Below are positions 1-10,975 of a DNA stretch of 64,000 nucleotides, piece after piece. The first letter of the stretch is position 1, and the number at the start of each line of letters is the position of its first letter. A program made the position numbers and the translations under genes. The notes beneath the pieces were generated by a model, which saw only the letters and a program-made list of their open reading frames with translations, made no database searches and had not been told where the DNA came from. Source of the stretch: Ambrosia x helenae (Eukaryota > Streptophyta > Magnoliopsida > Asterales > Asteraceae); contig CM061229.1 in the NCBI GenBank assembly GCA_030844895.1, positions 110,906,784 to 110,970,783 of the forward strand. Reading direction: 5' to 3'.

Positions 1-1062
1 AAAAACAACGGTTGGTTGTTTGCGAGTGGTTGTTTTGATAGAAGATTCAAAGCTGTTCGGATGTTAGTTGCGGGTTTGCGTAGATGACATACAACCGGTG
101 AAAACAGTAGGTAAAGAACGGGTACCTTGATCAGGTTGTTCGTGATAAGAGGAGACCGGCGTTATAGCGTGATAAACGGGCATAAAGTATCCGTCAAAGC
201 AGGTGGCTTTGGATCATCTCGTTTGCTAAGGTTGAAAGAAAACGGTAAAAGCGGGTGGCTTTGTTTTCTTTGTCGGTGGGGTGGCCTCTTTGGACAAGTG
301 TGATCGGAAAAGGGTACGTTAAGAGATTGGAGAGACTACACGATGATAACATTATGGCGTTGGAGTTCAAATCGGGTGGCTTTGGATTTGGCCGGAGGAG
401 GTCGTCAATCCGTGATAAGTCAAGATGTTAGTGAACGGGTTTCCAACGTAATGCCATGGGATATGTTACAAGTGTAGCAGTTTTATTCGGGTTGAACCGA
501 GATGACTTTGGACGTGACCGAGGTGAAGGTCGGGTGCCCGGGATGGGTCGAGATGGTTCAAGGTGAAAGTGATTCGGTGTTGCCGTGTGTGAACGGTGTG
601 AACAAACCGATTAAGGGGGTGATTGTTGGGTTTAATCGGGTTTTGTTCACGGGTCATTGGGTAACGGGTTCAGTGCTTGTGGGTCAATATTTATGTTTGG
701 TTCACGGGTCTAGTTTGACCCGGTATGGTTCACCGAGTTGCATGGGGAAAAAGTAATGTACATGCATAGTAAAAAAAAGGAAAGTTGGTAGTCAGCATGT
801 TCATGTGTTATCTGGTGAATAAGAGACCGAGTCTCAAGGATTTACAAGTGTTTTTATCTGTGGCCTTCAGTCCTATTTTTATGTTTTATTTGTTTCTAGT
901 CAAAAGTGTACGTTAGTTTCTATCTTATATATGTATGGCTTTCTTTATTCAATAATAGTACAACCCTTTTCATTTCCATCTTCTCTTTGAAAACCTCCTG
1001 CAACTTATTCACATATATACGAGTGTTTGTTGTGTGTGTCTTTTAGTTGGGGCCTGAACCAA
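1..1062. other. Unassigned sequence, no gene seen
   Basis: I recognise no gene here. The first 760 bases are G/T-rich on the plus strand and have one open frame (502-756) that resembles no family I know. From about 760 to 1000 the sequence becomes T-rich, with an AATAATA-like stretch near 950 and a TATATATG at 928, which is reminiscent of the U3/R part of a decayed LTR. I could not find matching ends, so this remains a guess. Confidence 0.3.
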
Positions 1063-1402
1063 CAGTTTCGACCTGTACCGTTTCGTCCGTAACGTTTCGG
1101 ACCAGTTTTGACCGGTATCGTTTCGACATGTACCGTTTCGGACCGTACCAGTTTTGACTGGTACCATTTTTCCTGGTACCGTTTCGCCCAGTAACAGTTT
1201 CGACCGGTACCGTTTTCGACCCGAACTGGTACGGGTCGAAACAGTGCATGTCGAAACGGTATAGGTCGAAACGATAGAGGTATCAACAGTTCGGGTCAAA
1301 ACGATACCGGTAGAAACGGTACGGGCCGGTACTGGTTGAAACAGTATGGGTCGGTACGGGGCGAAACGGTTCGGGCCGGTACGGGTCACAACAATGCGGG
1401 TC
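1063..1402. repeat. Inverted array of GGTACCGTTTCGACC-like units
   Basis: About 340 bases consist almost wholly of variants of a 15-20 base unit close to GGTACCGTTTCGACC. Up to about 1215 the units read in the plus sense (CGTTTCGACC, CGTTTCGGACC). From about 1225 they read as the reverse complement (GGTCGAAACGG). The array therefore turns round at its centre and could fold into one long imperfect hairpin. Frames that stay open across it on the minus strand (1005-1488) are by-products of the repeat. Confidence 0.8.
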
Positions 1403-2026
1403 GTGGGGGCAAGGATGATAGATTCCAATTTATAACCAACCAAACACAATAATATAGGATTTGAGAATCCAATTCCAACAATTTCCAATTCCTTTTGGAA
1501 TGTTTGAATTACAAATCCAATTCATTCCAATTCCAATTCCAAACAATTCTGCGAACCAAACGCACCCTTAATGTGAAAAGCGTAGGAAGCATTCTCAGCC
1601 ATTAGATTAAGACGGTGACATGATGGTAATTAACAACCCTAATCATATTTGGGTTAATCTAACCAAAGGTAAATTAGGAAAAAACGTTAAAACCTTTTTC
1701 AAATTGAAACTTTTAATTCAACAGAGGCTTAGATCGAAAGTTAATTTAAACCATTTCAACTCGATTTAACATTTTGAATGATTACACAATCAAAAAACAA
1801 ATAAAAGTCGATTAAATTTAACGAAAACGTAAGAACAATGTTTAAATCAGAAAACAGAGGATTGTATACGTAAACGATAAATGAGACGATAAACAGATGA
1901 TTATGAATAAACGCTCGTTATATTTGTGAAATACTTTCGATTGTATTTCAAGAAAAACGATTAAACATAAAAAAAATAGGTTAAAAATAAGTTGCAGACG
2001 AAGAAGACGAAATTTGTGATAATAGA
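1403..2026. other. AT-rich, TTCCAATTCC-rich stretch
   Basis: No gene is visible. Between 1432 and 1560 the words AATTCCAATTCC and their complement recur, followed by CGAACCAAACGCACCC. This resembles the end of a MITE, but I could not pair it with another end. The remainder is plain AT-rich sequence. Confidence 0.35.
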
Positions 2027-3075
2027 GGCTTTTAAACGCACGTTATATCTGTGTTCGATATGTAACGTGCGTTTAAACTTCATTTGGTGGGACAAACAAA
2101 CAAACGCACGTTCAAATGTTTCAAACGCACATTCAAAAATTTTAAACGCACAGTCAAAAATTTTAAACACACCTTATTTTTTTTTTAAAATCACATGGTA
2201 AAATCTATACTTATAGTTGCAAGCTGGCATATTATTTGCAGAAAGTTAATTTAAAAAAAAAACACTCATCCCATAAATCAAGGTATTGAGTTTCTAAATC
2301 CTCACGATTTCCATCGACAACCATTATCAGTTATCACATGCTCTGTTTACCTTAATATTTCCATGATTCATTGTTTCTTCTTCAATGTACTCATCTTTTT
2401 TTCTTTGTAACTAAAACAGAGCATGTTTTAAATTTACTAATTTAAAACTCAATCTTCTTCATTGTTGCTTCTTCTAAATTGCTTCCTCTTTATATTAAAA
2501 TAGGGCATTAATACATCACGATATTTGGAACGGTTAGTATATATGAGAGCTTTAGACGCACCCTTAATGAGGAAATTTAGACGCACCCTTGTTTTTCCTG
2601 TCGTTGAACAATACTAAATAACAAGAATCATGTTTGTGGTTGTCTGGTTGCTGTTCTAAGAGATCTTCTTATGATTTTCTCCTGTTACTACTGCTGTGGA
2701 GGTAATCGTAGTTTGATTTTGTTTTATGATTGAGTTTCTGTTGTTTTGATGATGATGTTTGAATATTTGATTAGGAGTAAATAGATTGGAAGTAGATAGG
2801 AGACCTAGGGTTTTTAATCGATGCCTATAATTTAATTAAGGGACCACTGAAAATTAATCTGCAGTTTTATGACCGAGTTTCTATTATTTTGATGATGATG
2901 TTCACTTCATTTGTGAATAATTTCGAGTTCTGAAAATGTGTTATAAGTGCGTCTGTGTTTAGAAGGTTAAATAATAAGTGCGTCTAAAGAAACATAGGTG
3001 CCTCTAAATTTATACATCACAAAACAATAAGTGCGTCTAAAAGAATAATAGGTGCGTCTAAATTTAAACGCACAT
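2027..3075. repeat. Cluster of TTTAGACGCAC / TTTAAACGCAC motifs
   Basis: The 10-12 base words TTTAAACGCAC and TTTAGACGCAC, in both orientations, recur at both ends of this 1-kb stretch (about 2030-2170, then 2548-2590 and 2945-3073) and are rare between. Copies face each other, as at 2032/2066 and 3057/3065. Dense short motifs in both orientations near two ends resemble subterminal repeats of a non-autonomous DNA transposon. No terminal inverted repeat or target duplication could be fixed, so the class is unknown. Confidence 0.5.
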
Positions 3076-4067
3076 TTACTATCATCATCTTCATCATATA
3101 TTAACCCTACCTCAAACCTGTACATCTTTATGTCTGTAAATACATCCACAGTCCTTAATTTTAATTACAAATCATATAATCAAATATCTAAAAGTAAAAA
3201 AAACCATACGATAATCAGTCTAATTAAGTCGAAAATCAAAATCGTATAAAAAAACGTTGATCGATCAAAAAACAGAGCATCCTTGTACTTGATTTGTTTG
3301 TTCTTCGAATAATGTGTTTTGATCGACTGATGTTGTATAATTCGAATTCGAATTTGAAATCGTTCACGTATGTTATGAAAACGTTTACGATAAAAGAACG
3401 TGATTGTAGTAATCAGTTACAGAGAAAAAAGTCTGATTTGCCCTTGGGTTTAACTGCAATTGAAGTTAATTAGAATTTAATTAGGTTAATCATGGTTTGG
3501 TTAAGTTGACATGTGACGGCTTGTAGTGGCTTCCTACACTTTTTACGTTAAGGAGCTTTGTACCATATACTTTTTCATGAAATATATATAGGGAGATTTT
3601 GCTAAAAAAAAAAAAAAAAAACTTTAAAAAGTCAAGTATTGGATGAGGGAATTCGAAGAACTGAAACAAATACAAATACATTGGTAACCTAGATGACCAT
3701 GGACTGATATTGCTCCATAAAGATTCACCTATGCTTCATGCTGTTAATGGGTGCCATTTAGATACTTGATTAACACTTAACTATGACCATTCAAGGTTAA
3801 ACAAAATCGTATAAATATTAATAATCCAAACTTCATCCGGTAATATTCAAAACCACCAAATCATAGAAAATAAAAAATTAATCACCTAAGAGCTCTAAAC
3901 TTGAGACTTGAATTTCCTCAAACTACCCTCTTGGGTCATCACAATCTGAAAACAACAAAGCATGTTCACACTTAATATAAATTCAATCATCAAACATGAA
4001 AATTAATTTTTTTAAGCAATAAAACCTTCATATCTTTTATATATTATTTTCCTAGTCGTGAAAAATT
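3076..4067. other. AT-rich intergenic sequence
   Basis: Nothing gene-like is seen. There is a poly(A) run at about 3604-3621. Frames in this stretch are short and do not resemble known proteins. Confidence 0.4.
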
Positions 4068-4131
4068 ACATCAAGATAGCGGGCAGACAGGCAACAAGCT
4101 GCGCCGCCACCCCTTTCTGGACGGCAAATAT
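4068..4131 (-). pseudogene. C-terminal scrap of transposon protein, inverted copy
   Basis: Reading the minus strand from 4131, the frame gives IFAVQKGVAAQLVACLPAI and then stops. This closely matches the C-terminus of the plus-strand fragment ending at 5581 (GFAIQKGIAAQLVARLPTI). It is therefore a second, inverted and nearly erased copy of the same transposon family, about 0.5 kb from the larger copy. Nothing upstream of it on the minus strand extends the match convincingly. Confidence 0.7.
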
Positions 4132-4442
4132 GTTATCCAATTGAAATTCAGCATGAATAACTTATAAAATTATGCACGCCTAACACCAAATATCTAAAAC
4201 CCTAAAACCCCAAAGTTCCTATTCGCGTGTATTACCTCCGATCGGGCCACAAACACCCTGCTTCATCGCCTATCCTCATTTTTAGCGGGGACTAGAAAGG
4301 AAGCGACGAATTCTATTCGCGTCTCCAATTACTCCCACCATTCAATTTGTCATCAGATTTCATTGAAAAATAAATATTAACATTACCAACCTTGTCTGCC
4401 TTAGCAATGATAAGAAACTCCATACCCATGGCATATCTCCAA

Positions 4443-4466
4443 CTATCTATCTATCTACCTCCCCCC

Positions 4467-4514
<48 letters not shown>
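4443..4514. repeat. Compound microsatellite (CTAT)n (C)n (CT)n (AT)n
   Basis: Three simple repeats follow one another: CTAT units, a C run, about nine CT units and about fifteen AT units. On the minus strand this reads as a GA-rich tract just before an ATG near 4430, an arrangement common in plant 5' leaders. No convincing downstream exons were found, so I do not call a gene. Confidence 0.9.
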
Positions 4515-4517
<3 letters not shown>

Positions 4518-4624
4518 AATGGAACAGAGAATTGAAGAATTCATAGGTTAAATGTCGATTCATTTTTCAAGAGGGTTGGAGGATTAAAGATATCAGTCAA
4601 TTAGGTTCATGAATTGATCTAGGC

Positions 4625-5581
4625 GTGATATTAAAACAGTTCTTCCTGCGAAGTGCTGGTGTGATGGGGGTGGATTCTGACTACACCCTTGCACTTGGTA
4701 ATATTAAAACAGTTCTTCCGGAAATTGATCTAGGCGGTTATACCGATAAGGAGACCGCCCCCAAGAAACCTCAACAAACCTTGGCGAGTGCTCTTTATGG
4801 TAAACACGTGCAGACTATGGAGGGGCAGTTTGATATGACTCCGCGACAAAAGGCAGTGTTTGCATGTCTTCAACAGGCTCATGCTCAAGATTTTCTGACT
4901 GTCGTGCCCATTGCAAGGCTTGGGCAGCAGATGTCGGTGATCGAATACAGGGCTATTCTCAAATACCGGCTCATGATACCTCTGTTCCCCGGATGAACCA
5001 TGCCCCATTTGCAAAAGAGCATGTTTGGATAAAATTGGCGAGCATGCGCTCCACTGCAAGGAATTGCCGGGGTTCACGTACCGCCATGATTTGGTCAGAG
5101 AATTAGAGATGTTCTATGGGATGTGCTTCAAAGTGCGGGGGTTTCAGCCAAGAAAGAAGCACCATTCAATTTTCTAACTGATCCGCGGGAGGGGAGATCT
5201 ACCTTGCGTCCGGCGGACGTTCTTGTGTTTGGATGGGTTGGGGGCAAACATGCTTGTGTTGACCCGACAAGGGTTTCCCCCTTGGTAGGTTTGCGACATA
5301 ACGGCTTTGTACCGGGGCAGACAGTTTTGAGGGCAGAAGCCAAGAATGTTGCTAAGCACGGAGCAGCATGTTTAGAGAATCAACATGTATTCTTGCCGTT
5401 TACTTTTGACACATTTGGCTCTCTGGCCCCTGAGGCAGTACGGTTCCTAAAACGAGTGCTGAAGATGGTCCATTGTGACTCACAGAGCCCTAAGAACCAA
5501 GGGTTTGTCTTTAACAGGATAGGCTTTGCGATTCAAAAAGGGATAGCGGCGCAGCTTGTTGCCCGCTTACCCACCATCTAA
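4625..5581 (+). pseudogene. Retroelement-type protein C-terminal region with zinc finger, frameshifted
   Basis: Three pieces read as one protein. Frame A is 4625-4993, frame B about 4992-5122, and frame A resumes from 5123 to the stop at 5581. Frame B holds a likely zinc-binding motif, CPICKRAC followed by GEHALHC, like the reverse-transcriptase zinc finger at the end of LINE-type polyproteins. The last part ends AIQKGIAAQLVARLPTI. From memory, this protein family is abundant in Asteraceae genomes, usually annotated as hypothetical or reverse-transcriptase-related. No reverse transcriptase core is present here, so only the C-terminal third survives. Two compensating indels, near 4992 and 5123, break the frame. 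A short scrambled duplication (ATATTAAAACAGTTCTTCC at about 4630 and 4702) lies at the 5' edge. It is a dead fragment; the exact element class is uncertain. Confidence 0.65.
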
Positions 5582-6000
5582 ATGTAACTTGTTTTCTGGT
5601 TGTTAGGAATAAACTCTTGTATAGATAGTACCCTGATTTCATTAGGTTCCTGAAGGACAAGGAGGGGAATAACTTTTGAGGATGTGAGTAAGAGATTGTG
5701 TAGTAGATTTATTATTCTACCCTACCATGTGTTTTAATTGTATAAAAAGTTTCAATTATACCCTCATTATATAAGCTTGATTCATTGTGTACAAAATTAC
5801 TATATCGATCATCACTCCTCCTTCCTTAATAAGATAATATAGATATAGATGAGAAGCCCAAAGTATGGTTTTACAAGCTGTTTTTCTTACATGTTCTGGA
5901 TAGTCATAAGTTAGGAGTTTCTTTTTTGTTATCTTATACAATACACTAGGAAGGGCAGGAACCATAGTTACTGCCAGAAACAGAGAAACAACACAAGTTT
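5582..6000. other. AT-rich intergenic sequence
   Basis: Nothing gene-like is seen between the transposon protein fragment and the MITE. Confidence 0.4.
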
Positions 6001-6438
6001 AATGATAAAGGGGAATTGGATTCTAATAACCTTAACTATTTGAAATTGGTCATTGGCACTCCCAATTAAAAAAATGGCCAAATATAACCTGAACTATTAA
6101 CTTATTGGAATCTAACACCCAATTGACTAACGTCGTTAGTGGGTTGCTGACGTGGCACCAGTTGTTGACGTGGCATGCTGATGTGTCAATCCACATCAGC
6201 ATGCCACGTAAGTAAATGGTGTCATGTCAGCATGCCACATCAGCAACTGATGCCATGTCAACATGCCACGTCAGCAACTGGTACCATGTTAGCAACCCAC
6301 TAACGGCGTTAGTTAATTGGATGTTAGATTCCAACAAGTTAATAGTTCAGATAATATGTGGCCAATTTTTTAGTTGGGGGTGCCAATGGCCAATTTCAAA
6401 CAGTTTAGGTTATTAGAATCCAATTCCCAAATGATAAA
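6001..6438. mobile_element. Foldback MITE with 9-bp target duplication (Mutator-like)
   Basis: The element spans 6010-6429 and is flanked by the direct repeat AATGATAAA (6001-6009 and 6430-6438). Its ends are inverted repeats, GGGAATTGGATTCTAATAACC on the left and its complement on the right. The similarity continues inward almost to the centre, including GTTAGTGGGTTGCT and GCATGCCACGT modules, so the whole element can fold into a hairpin. It has no coding capacity. A 9-bp target duplication is the hallmark of Mutator-like transposases in general, so a MULE-type MITE is the best guess; some other superfamilies can also make 9-bp duplications. Confidence 0.85.
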
Positions 6439-6842
6439 TGGGTAGTTATTGGATGGTCGATCCCGCAGGCCTTCTCGGCCCAACAACAAAATCTCTAAAC
6501 TAGGAGACTCGTGTTTCATGCTTGGGAGGGCCCACACAAAGTTTAGTGAGATTTTTTTCTTATATTTTAGGCCCCGACTATTCACACCCCCCCCCCACAT
6601 TTCTATTTACACCCCCCCCAACGTGCCTCGCTTAGGCCAAAGCGAGGCGCCTGGGGTCAAATCGTACGAGGTGGCAGAGGGGGTCAGAAAAAGTTGATCC
6701 AAAGCGCCTAGCTTAGGCCAAAGCGAGGCGCTTTGGATCAAAGTTTTAATTTTGGATATTTTTTGGTGTTTTGAATTGGTTTTTTATTTTTTTTTAATTT
6801 TTTTTAATATAATTATTTTAAAAAGTTAAAATAAAATAAAAA

Positions 6843-7020
6843 ACAAAGGTCTTAACTCTAATCAAACGTCTATATAGGCGTTTTCGATTTCCAAATGAAT
6901 CAACGAGTTAAACTTTACATCATCAACCACAAACAAAGGTCTTTACTCTAATCAAACGTCTATATAGGCGTTTTCGATTTCCAAATAAATCAATGACTTA
7001 AACTTGACATCATCAACCAC
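6843..7020. repeat. Tandem duplication, about 90-bp unit, two copies
   Basis: Two adjacent copies start with ACAAAGGTCTT and run through CAAACGTCTATATAGGCG to CATCATCAACCAC, differing at a few positions. The two CTATATAG words are the only promoter-like element, and there is no attached gene. Confidence 0.85.
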
Positions 7021-7613
7021 GTATAGTCAAAGATTTTAACAAATATATTCAGTTAAGTACTAACGCAGACCTTGATATGCAATATTTGAAAATTATAATT
7101 TCTTGACATGCTTGGTAACAGAGAGGAACACTTTCTTCTTTTGTTCTATAATATTTTTGTTAGTTAATGTTTTTATAGTTTTTTCTACTTTTAGAAAAAA
7201 TAAAAAACCACGTATAGTCGAATGCGGTATGCGCGTTAAATTTCATTAAATAAGTGAATGATCAAGGGATCCGCTTGGAGTCTAAGGCTTCGCGTGTCAT
7301 CTCAAAGTATTCAATTCTGATAATCCACACCTTTCTCCTGAAGCAAAACCTCTTTAGGTTTACCATCACCAAACGGATTCACCTTAGGCCTCGGTTTGTC
7401 CACTCCAAGAGAAGTTATTATCATCATCATCCACAATGTTCTTACCTAGAGCTACCAACCATCTGGCATGGGAGCCAAGCTTTGAAATGAGACGAAAAGG
7501 GGGGGGGGGTTAAAGACCACTCAAAAAAAGAAAAATATTAAAGTAAATTCCCCATCTCTATTTCTTAATTAATATAGGGGATTCCATCCCCCCTTTTCAT
7601 TTTTATGATATTT

Positions 7614-7828
7614 TCAACTACCGCCAGAAACAAAACCAGGCAAAACCATTTTCTTGTTACTGTTGATTAAAGTTTGGTTTTGAGAATTTGATGAGGCAGC
7701 AACAAAGCTGCTTTTGAACTGAGCCATAACTCCTGATTTAAGTGAGTTAACAGCTGAAGAGAAGTTATTATCATCATCATCCACAATGTTCTTACCTAGA
7801 GCTACCAACCATCCGGTTGAAGAAGAAG
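7614..7828 (-). pseudogene. Gene fragment of unknown family, possible captured exon
   Basis: On the minus strand an open frame reads about 64 codons to a stop at 7614. It begins near GGTAGCTCTAGGTAAGAAC, which looks like an exon-intron donor, and continues with an Asp run, then SSAVNSLKSGVMAQFKSS and a Ser/Asn-rich tail. I do not recognise the family. The upstream part (minus-strand sequence around 7758-7813) is repeated at 7405-7472 and, in weaker form, at about 12615-12660. The segment has therefore been copied within the composite block. It may be a captured piece of a host gene or chance open sequence. Confidence 0.35.
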
Positions 7829-8187
7829 AAGATGACAGATATCACTAACATAACTTGCACCGGCTTAGCTTAAATCTCTTTGATCCATGGTATCGACTTT
7901 CAAAGGATCCCTGACACGCGATAATCGCTACGGTTAGTGGATACCATGGATCCTTTGAAAGTGGATACCATGGATCAGAGAGATTCAAGCTAATCAAACT
8001 CATATCTCAAGTTGGTCCAACAACTGAATTTGACTTGCTTGCATTGGAATCTTGTACGAAATCATCTCATTGCATATTCTCCACATCCATACTTTGTTTC
8101 AAGTATCTTGTAAAATTCATTTCGTATTCAAGACTCTTAGGAGTCAACAAAGGTTGACTTCTTTGAGCATTAACCATAACTATATTA

Positions 8188-8188
<1 letters not shown>

Positions 8189-8225
<37 letters not shown>
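8189..8225. repeat. (ATT)n microsatellite
   Basis: About twelve ATT units in a row, just outside the left arm of the long palindrome. Confidence 0.9.
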
Positions 8226-8227
<2 letters not shown>

Positions 8228-8310
8228 ATTTGTTATTATATTTTGAAACTTAGTTCCTTTGTTTTATTATTATAATAATTTATTATTATCAAGAATCGAA
8301 AATTAGTAAA

Positions 8311-9149
8311 ACGATTTATGAAAGTATCAAGAATCGAGAATTAGTAAAATGATCGGATGTGACTTCTGAAAATCACAAACGATCAATTAAACATTACGAA
8401 ACGTGTCAAATAGAGACCGGAAGTCCAGCATGTCGATTAGACATGCAAAAATCGTGTTTTGAAAAAATACGGGTATCGACTGTATAGTCGGAGCACCAAG
8501 TAGAATGATTCATGAAAATTGAACAAACTTGGATGTTTCAACCAAAACACACAAACGAGCAATAAACGACCCGTAACGCCTCAAACGAATTTTGTTGTAT
8601 TGGAAACAACTAAAAACATTTTAAAATGAATTAAAAATTAATTTTTAATCAATAACAACTATTTAAAATGAATTAAAAGAAGTTAAATTTTTTTTTTTTA
8701 AAAGGCCAAAGCGCCTAGCTTTGGCCAAAGCTAGGCGCCTGCTAGTCTTGATTAGACCACAGGCGCCTAGCTTTGGCCAAAGCGAGGCGCTTTGGCCTTT
8801 TTTTAAAAAAAATTAACTTGTTTTAATTCATTTTAAATAGTTGTTATTGATTAAAAATTAATTTTAATTCATTTTAAAATGTTTTTAGTTGTTCCCAATA
8901 CAACAAAATTCGTTTGAGGCGTTACGGGTCGTTTATTACTCGTTTGTGTGTTTTGGTTGAAACATCCAAGTTTGTTCAACTTTCATGAATCATTCTACTT
9001 GGTGCTCCGACTATATAGTCGATACCCATATTTTTTCAAAACACGATTTTTGCATGTCTAATCGACATGTTGGACTTCCGGTCTCTGTTTGACGCGTTTC
9101 GTAATGTTTACTAATTTCCGAATGTTGATACTTTTCAAAAATCGTTTGT
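8311..9149. repeat. Long palindrome, arms of about 400 bp with 18-bp loop
   Basis: The left arm (8311-8741) and right arm (8760-9149) are reverse complements along nearly their whole length. Matching words include AGGCGCCTAGCTTTGGCC at the core, AATTCGTTTGAGGCGTTACG, CATCCAAGTTTGTTCAA, GTGCTCCGAC and GACTTCCGGTCTCT. The left arm carries one extra insertion of about 45 bp near 8350-8395. The loop is 8742-8759. Point differences between the arms are few, so the inversion is fairly young. Any transcript through it would fold into a very long hairpin. It contains no coding sequence. Confidence 0.85.
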
Positions 9150-9494
9150 CAAATCATAACCATCATCATCATTACACCCTCAAAACAGAATTAAAATAAC
9201 AATAAATAAAATAATAATAATAAATCATTGCTCAGACGTTAGGGTTTGATAAACACAAAACTTATTATTAAAATGCAACAAAAACACAAATCGTACCGTG
9301 AAATAAAGAGAGGCTCATTAGGAGTGCCGTGGAGGAAGATCGTCGGTTTGCTGTAGTCGATGATAGCGCAGAGGTTAGCGGTAACTTCAAATTTTTGAAT
9401 GATCGTCGGTTTGCTCTCTATATACCAATCAACAGTCGATCCGACTGTTGATTTCTTTCTACAACCGGTACAACTTTTCAGGCAAGCAAGTAAA

Positions 9495-10975
9495 ATTCGG
9501 TTGTTATCGGAGAGATATCTGTCAACGATGATGGCAACCTGATAAAGGCTGAACAGTGAGATTGATAACTTCTCTATGGAAGTTGCTAAAATAGTTAAAC
9601 AAAAGCTGAAATTATACAGTTATTTGGAATGTTCCTCATCATTACAGTGAGATTGATAACTTCTCTATGGAAGCAACAAATTCAAAACAGAGGTAGGTTT
9701 GCCAGAGGGATACATAAAGAGTATAATCAGACAAGGGTTGTTATCGGAGAGATATCGGTCAACGACGAAGGCAACCTGTTAAAGGCTGAACACGAGTATA
9801 ATCAAACAAGGGTTACCCTGAGTTCGATTAGCTTGAATCTCTCTGATCCATGGTATCCACTAACCGTAGCGATCAATACAGTTATTTGGAATGTTTCTGA
9901 TCATTACAATAACGATCGCTTTACGACGCCAAAAACGACTATCATCACGCGATTTCTTTTGACAGCCAGTACAACGAATCAGGTTGCCTTTTTTTATCAG
10001 AAAATATATTCCCAAACAATTAAAGGCTGAACACGAGTATAATCATACAAGGGTTGTTATCGGAGAGATATCAGTCAATGATGAAGGCAACCTGATAAAG
10101 GCTGAACTCGAGTATAATCAAACAAGGGTTGCCCTGAGTTTGATTAGCTTGAATTTCTCTGATCCATGGTATCCACTAACAGCCCACTTTTCGTTTTTCC
10201 CTCAAACATGGATCAACATCCAAACTATCAAAGCCCCCCCCCCCCCCTTTTGTAGAAATGATGATACATAGGGAGAACAAACCATGGAATTTGGACCGCT
10301 TTTTACTTAACGATGAAGACAAAGAAGTTGGATGATTTTGTTTACCTTCCCATCGATTTCAAATATGTTCTTTGGACCGCTTTTGACTTAAATGTTTGAG
10401 CATACCACATTGTGCATACACACACGCACGCATGGCAGATCCACTACGGGCATGGCCAGCTACCATTTCCACTAGTAATGAGTAACCTACTAACCTCTAT
10501 TAATAGACTTCATTTATTCTTCTTCATCTTCTTCTACTTGAAGTGCAGAGTAGTAACCCTTCATCTTCCGTTATCAGAGAGAACTGTCAACGATGAAGGC
10601 AACCTGAAACGACATGAACATTTATAACCTTTCTGTACCTGTGGCCAAAAGAACTAGGTTTGCCAGAGGGTCACTATTCATACATAAATAGTATAATCAA
10701 ACAAGGGTTGTTATCGGAGAGATATCGGTCAACGATGAATGCAACCTGTTAAAGGTTGTACACGAGTATAATCAAACAAGGGTTGCCCTGAGTTTGATTA
10801 GCTTGAATCTCTCTGATCCATGGTATCCACTAACCGTAGTGATCATTACAGTTATTTGGAATGTTTCTGATCATTACAGTAACGATCGCTTTACGATGCC
10901 AAAACCGACTATCATCACGCGATTTCTTTTGACAGCCAGTACAACGAACTCTGTATGGGTTGCTTGTTAGCGCGA
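9495..10975. repeat. Dispersed cassette copies (GGAGAGATATC...TGGTATCCACTAAC)
   Basis: One cassette recurs, whole or partial, at about 9495-9560, 9720-9985, 10028-10182 and 10690-10950. Inverted or shuffled pieces occur at 7850-8020, 11880-11950 and 12540-12600. Order within the cassette is GTTATCGGAGAGATATC, GGCAACCTG, GAGTATAATCAAACAAGGG, TTGATTAGCTTGAATCTCTC, TGATCCATGGTATCCACTAA, then CGATCGCTTTACG. In the two best copies the plus-strand frame stays open through the cassette (9629-10030 and 9984-10271), giving EYNQTRVVIGEIS-like peptides. I do not recognise that peptide and do not call it a gene. The shuffling suggests repeated breakage and rejoining. Confidence 0.6.

Noticed and set aside
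502..756. 84-codon open frame on the plus strand
   Set aside because: Composition is G/T-rich, no family resemblance, and the opposite strand is open as well; probably chance.
1005..1488. Overlapping minus-strand frames of up to 159 codons
   Set aside because: They are translations of the GGTACCGTTTCGACC array in several frames and have no protein character.
4380..4440. Possible first exon on the minus strand after a GA-rich leader
   Set aside because: A short ATG frame with a donor-like AAGGTTGG is present, but no following exons could be recognised.
9629..10271. Two overlapping frames with repeated EYNQTRVVIGEIS-like peptides
   Set aside because: The repetition follows the DNA cassette, which also occurs inverted and truncated; no family resemblance, so not called a gene.
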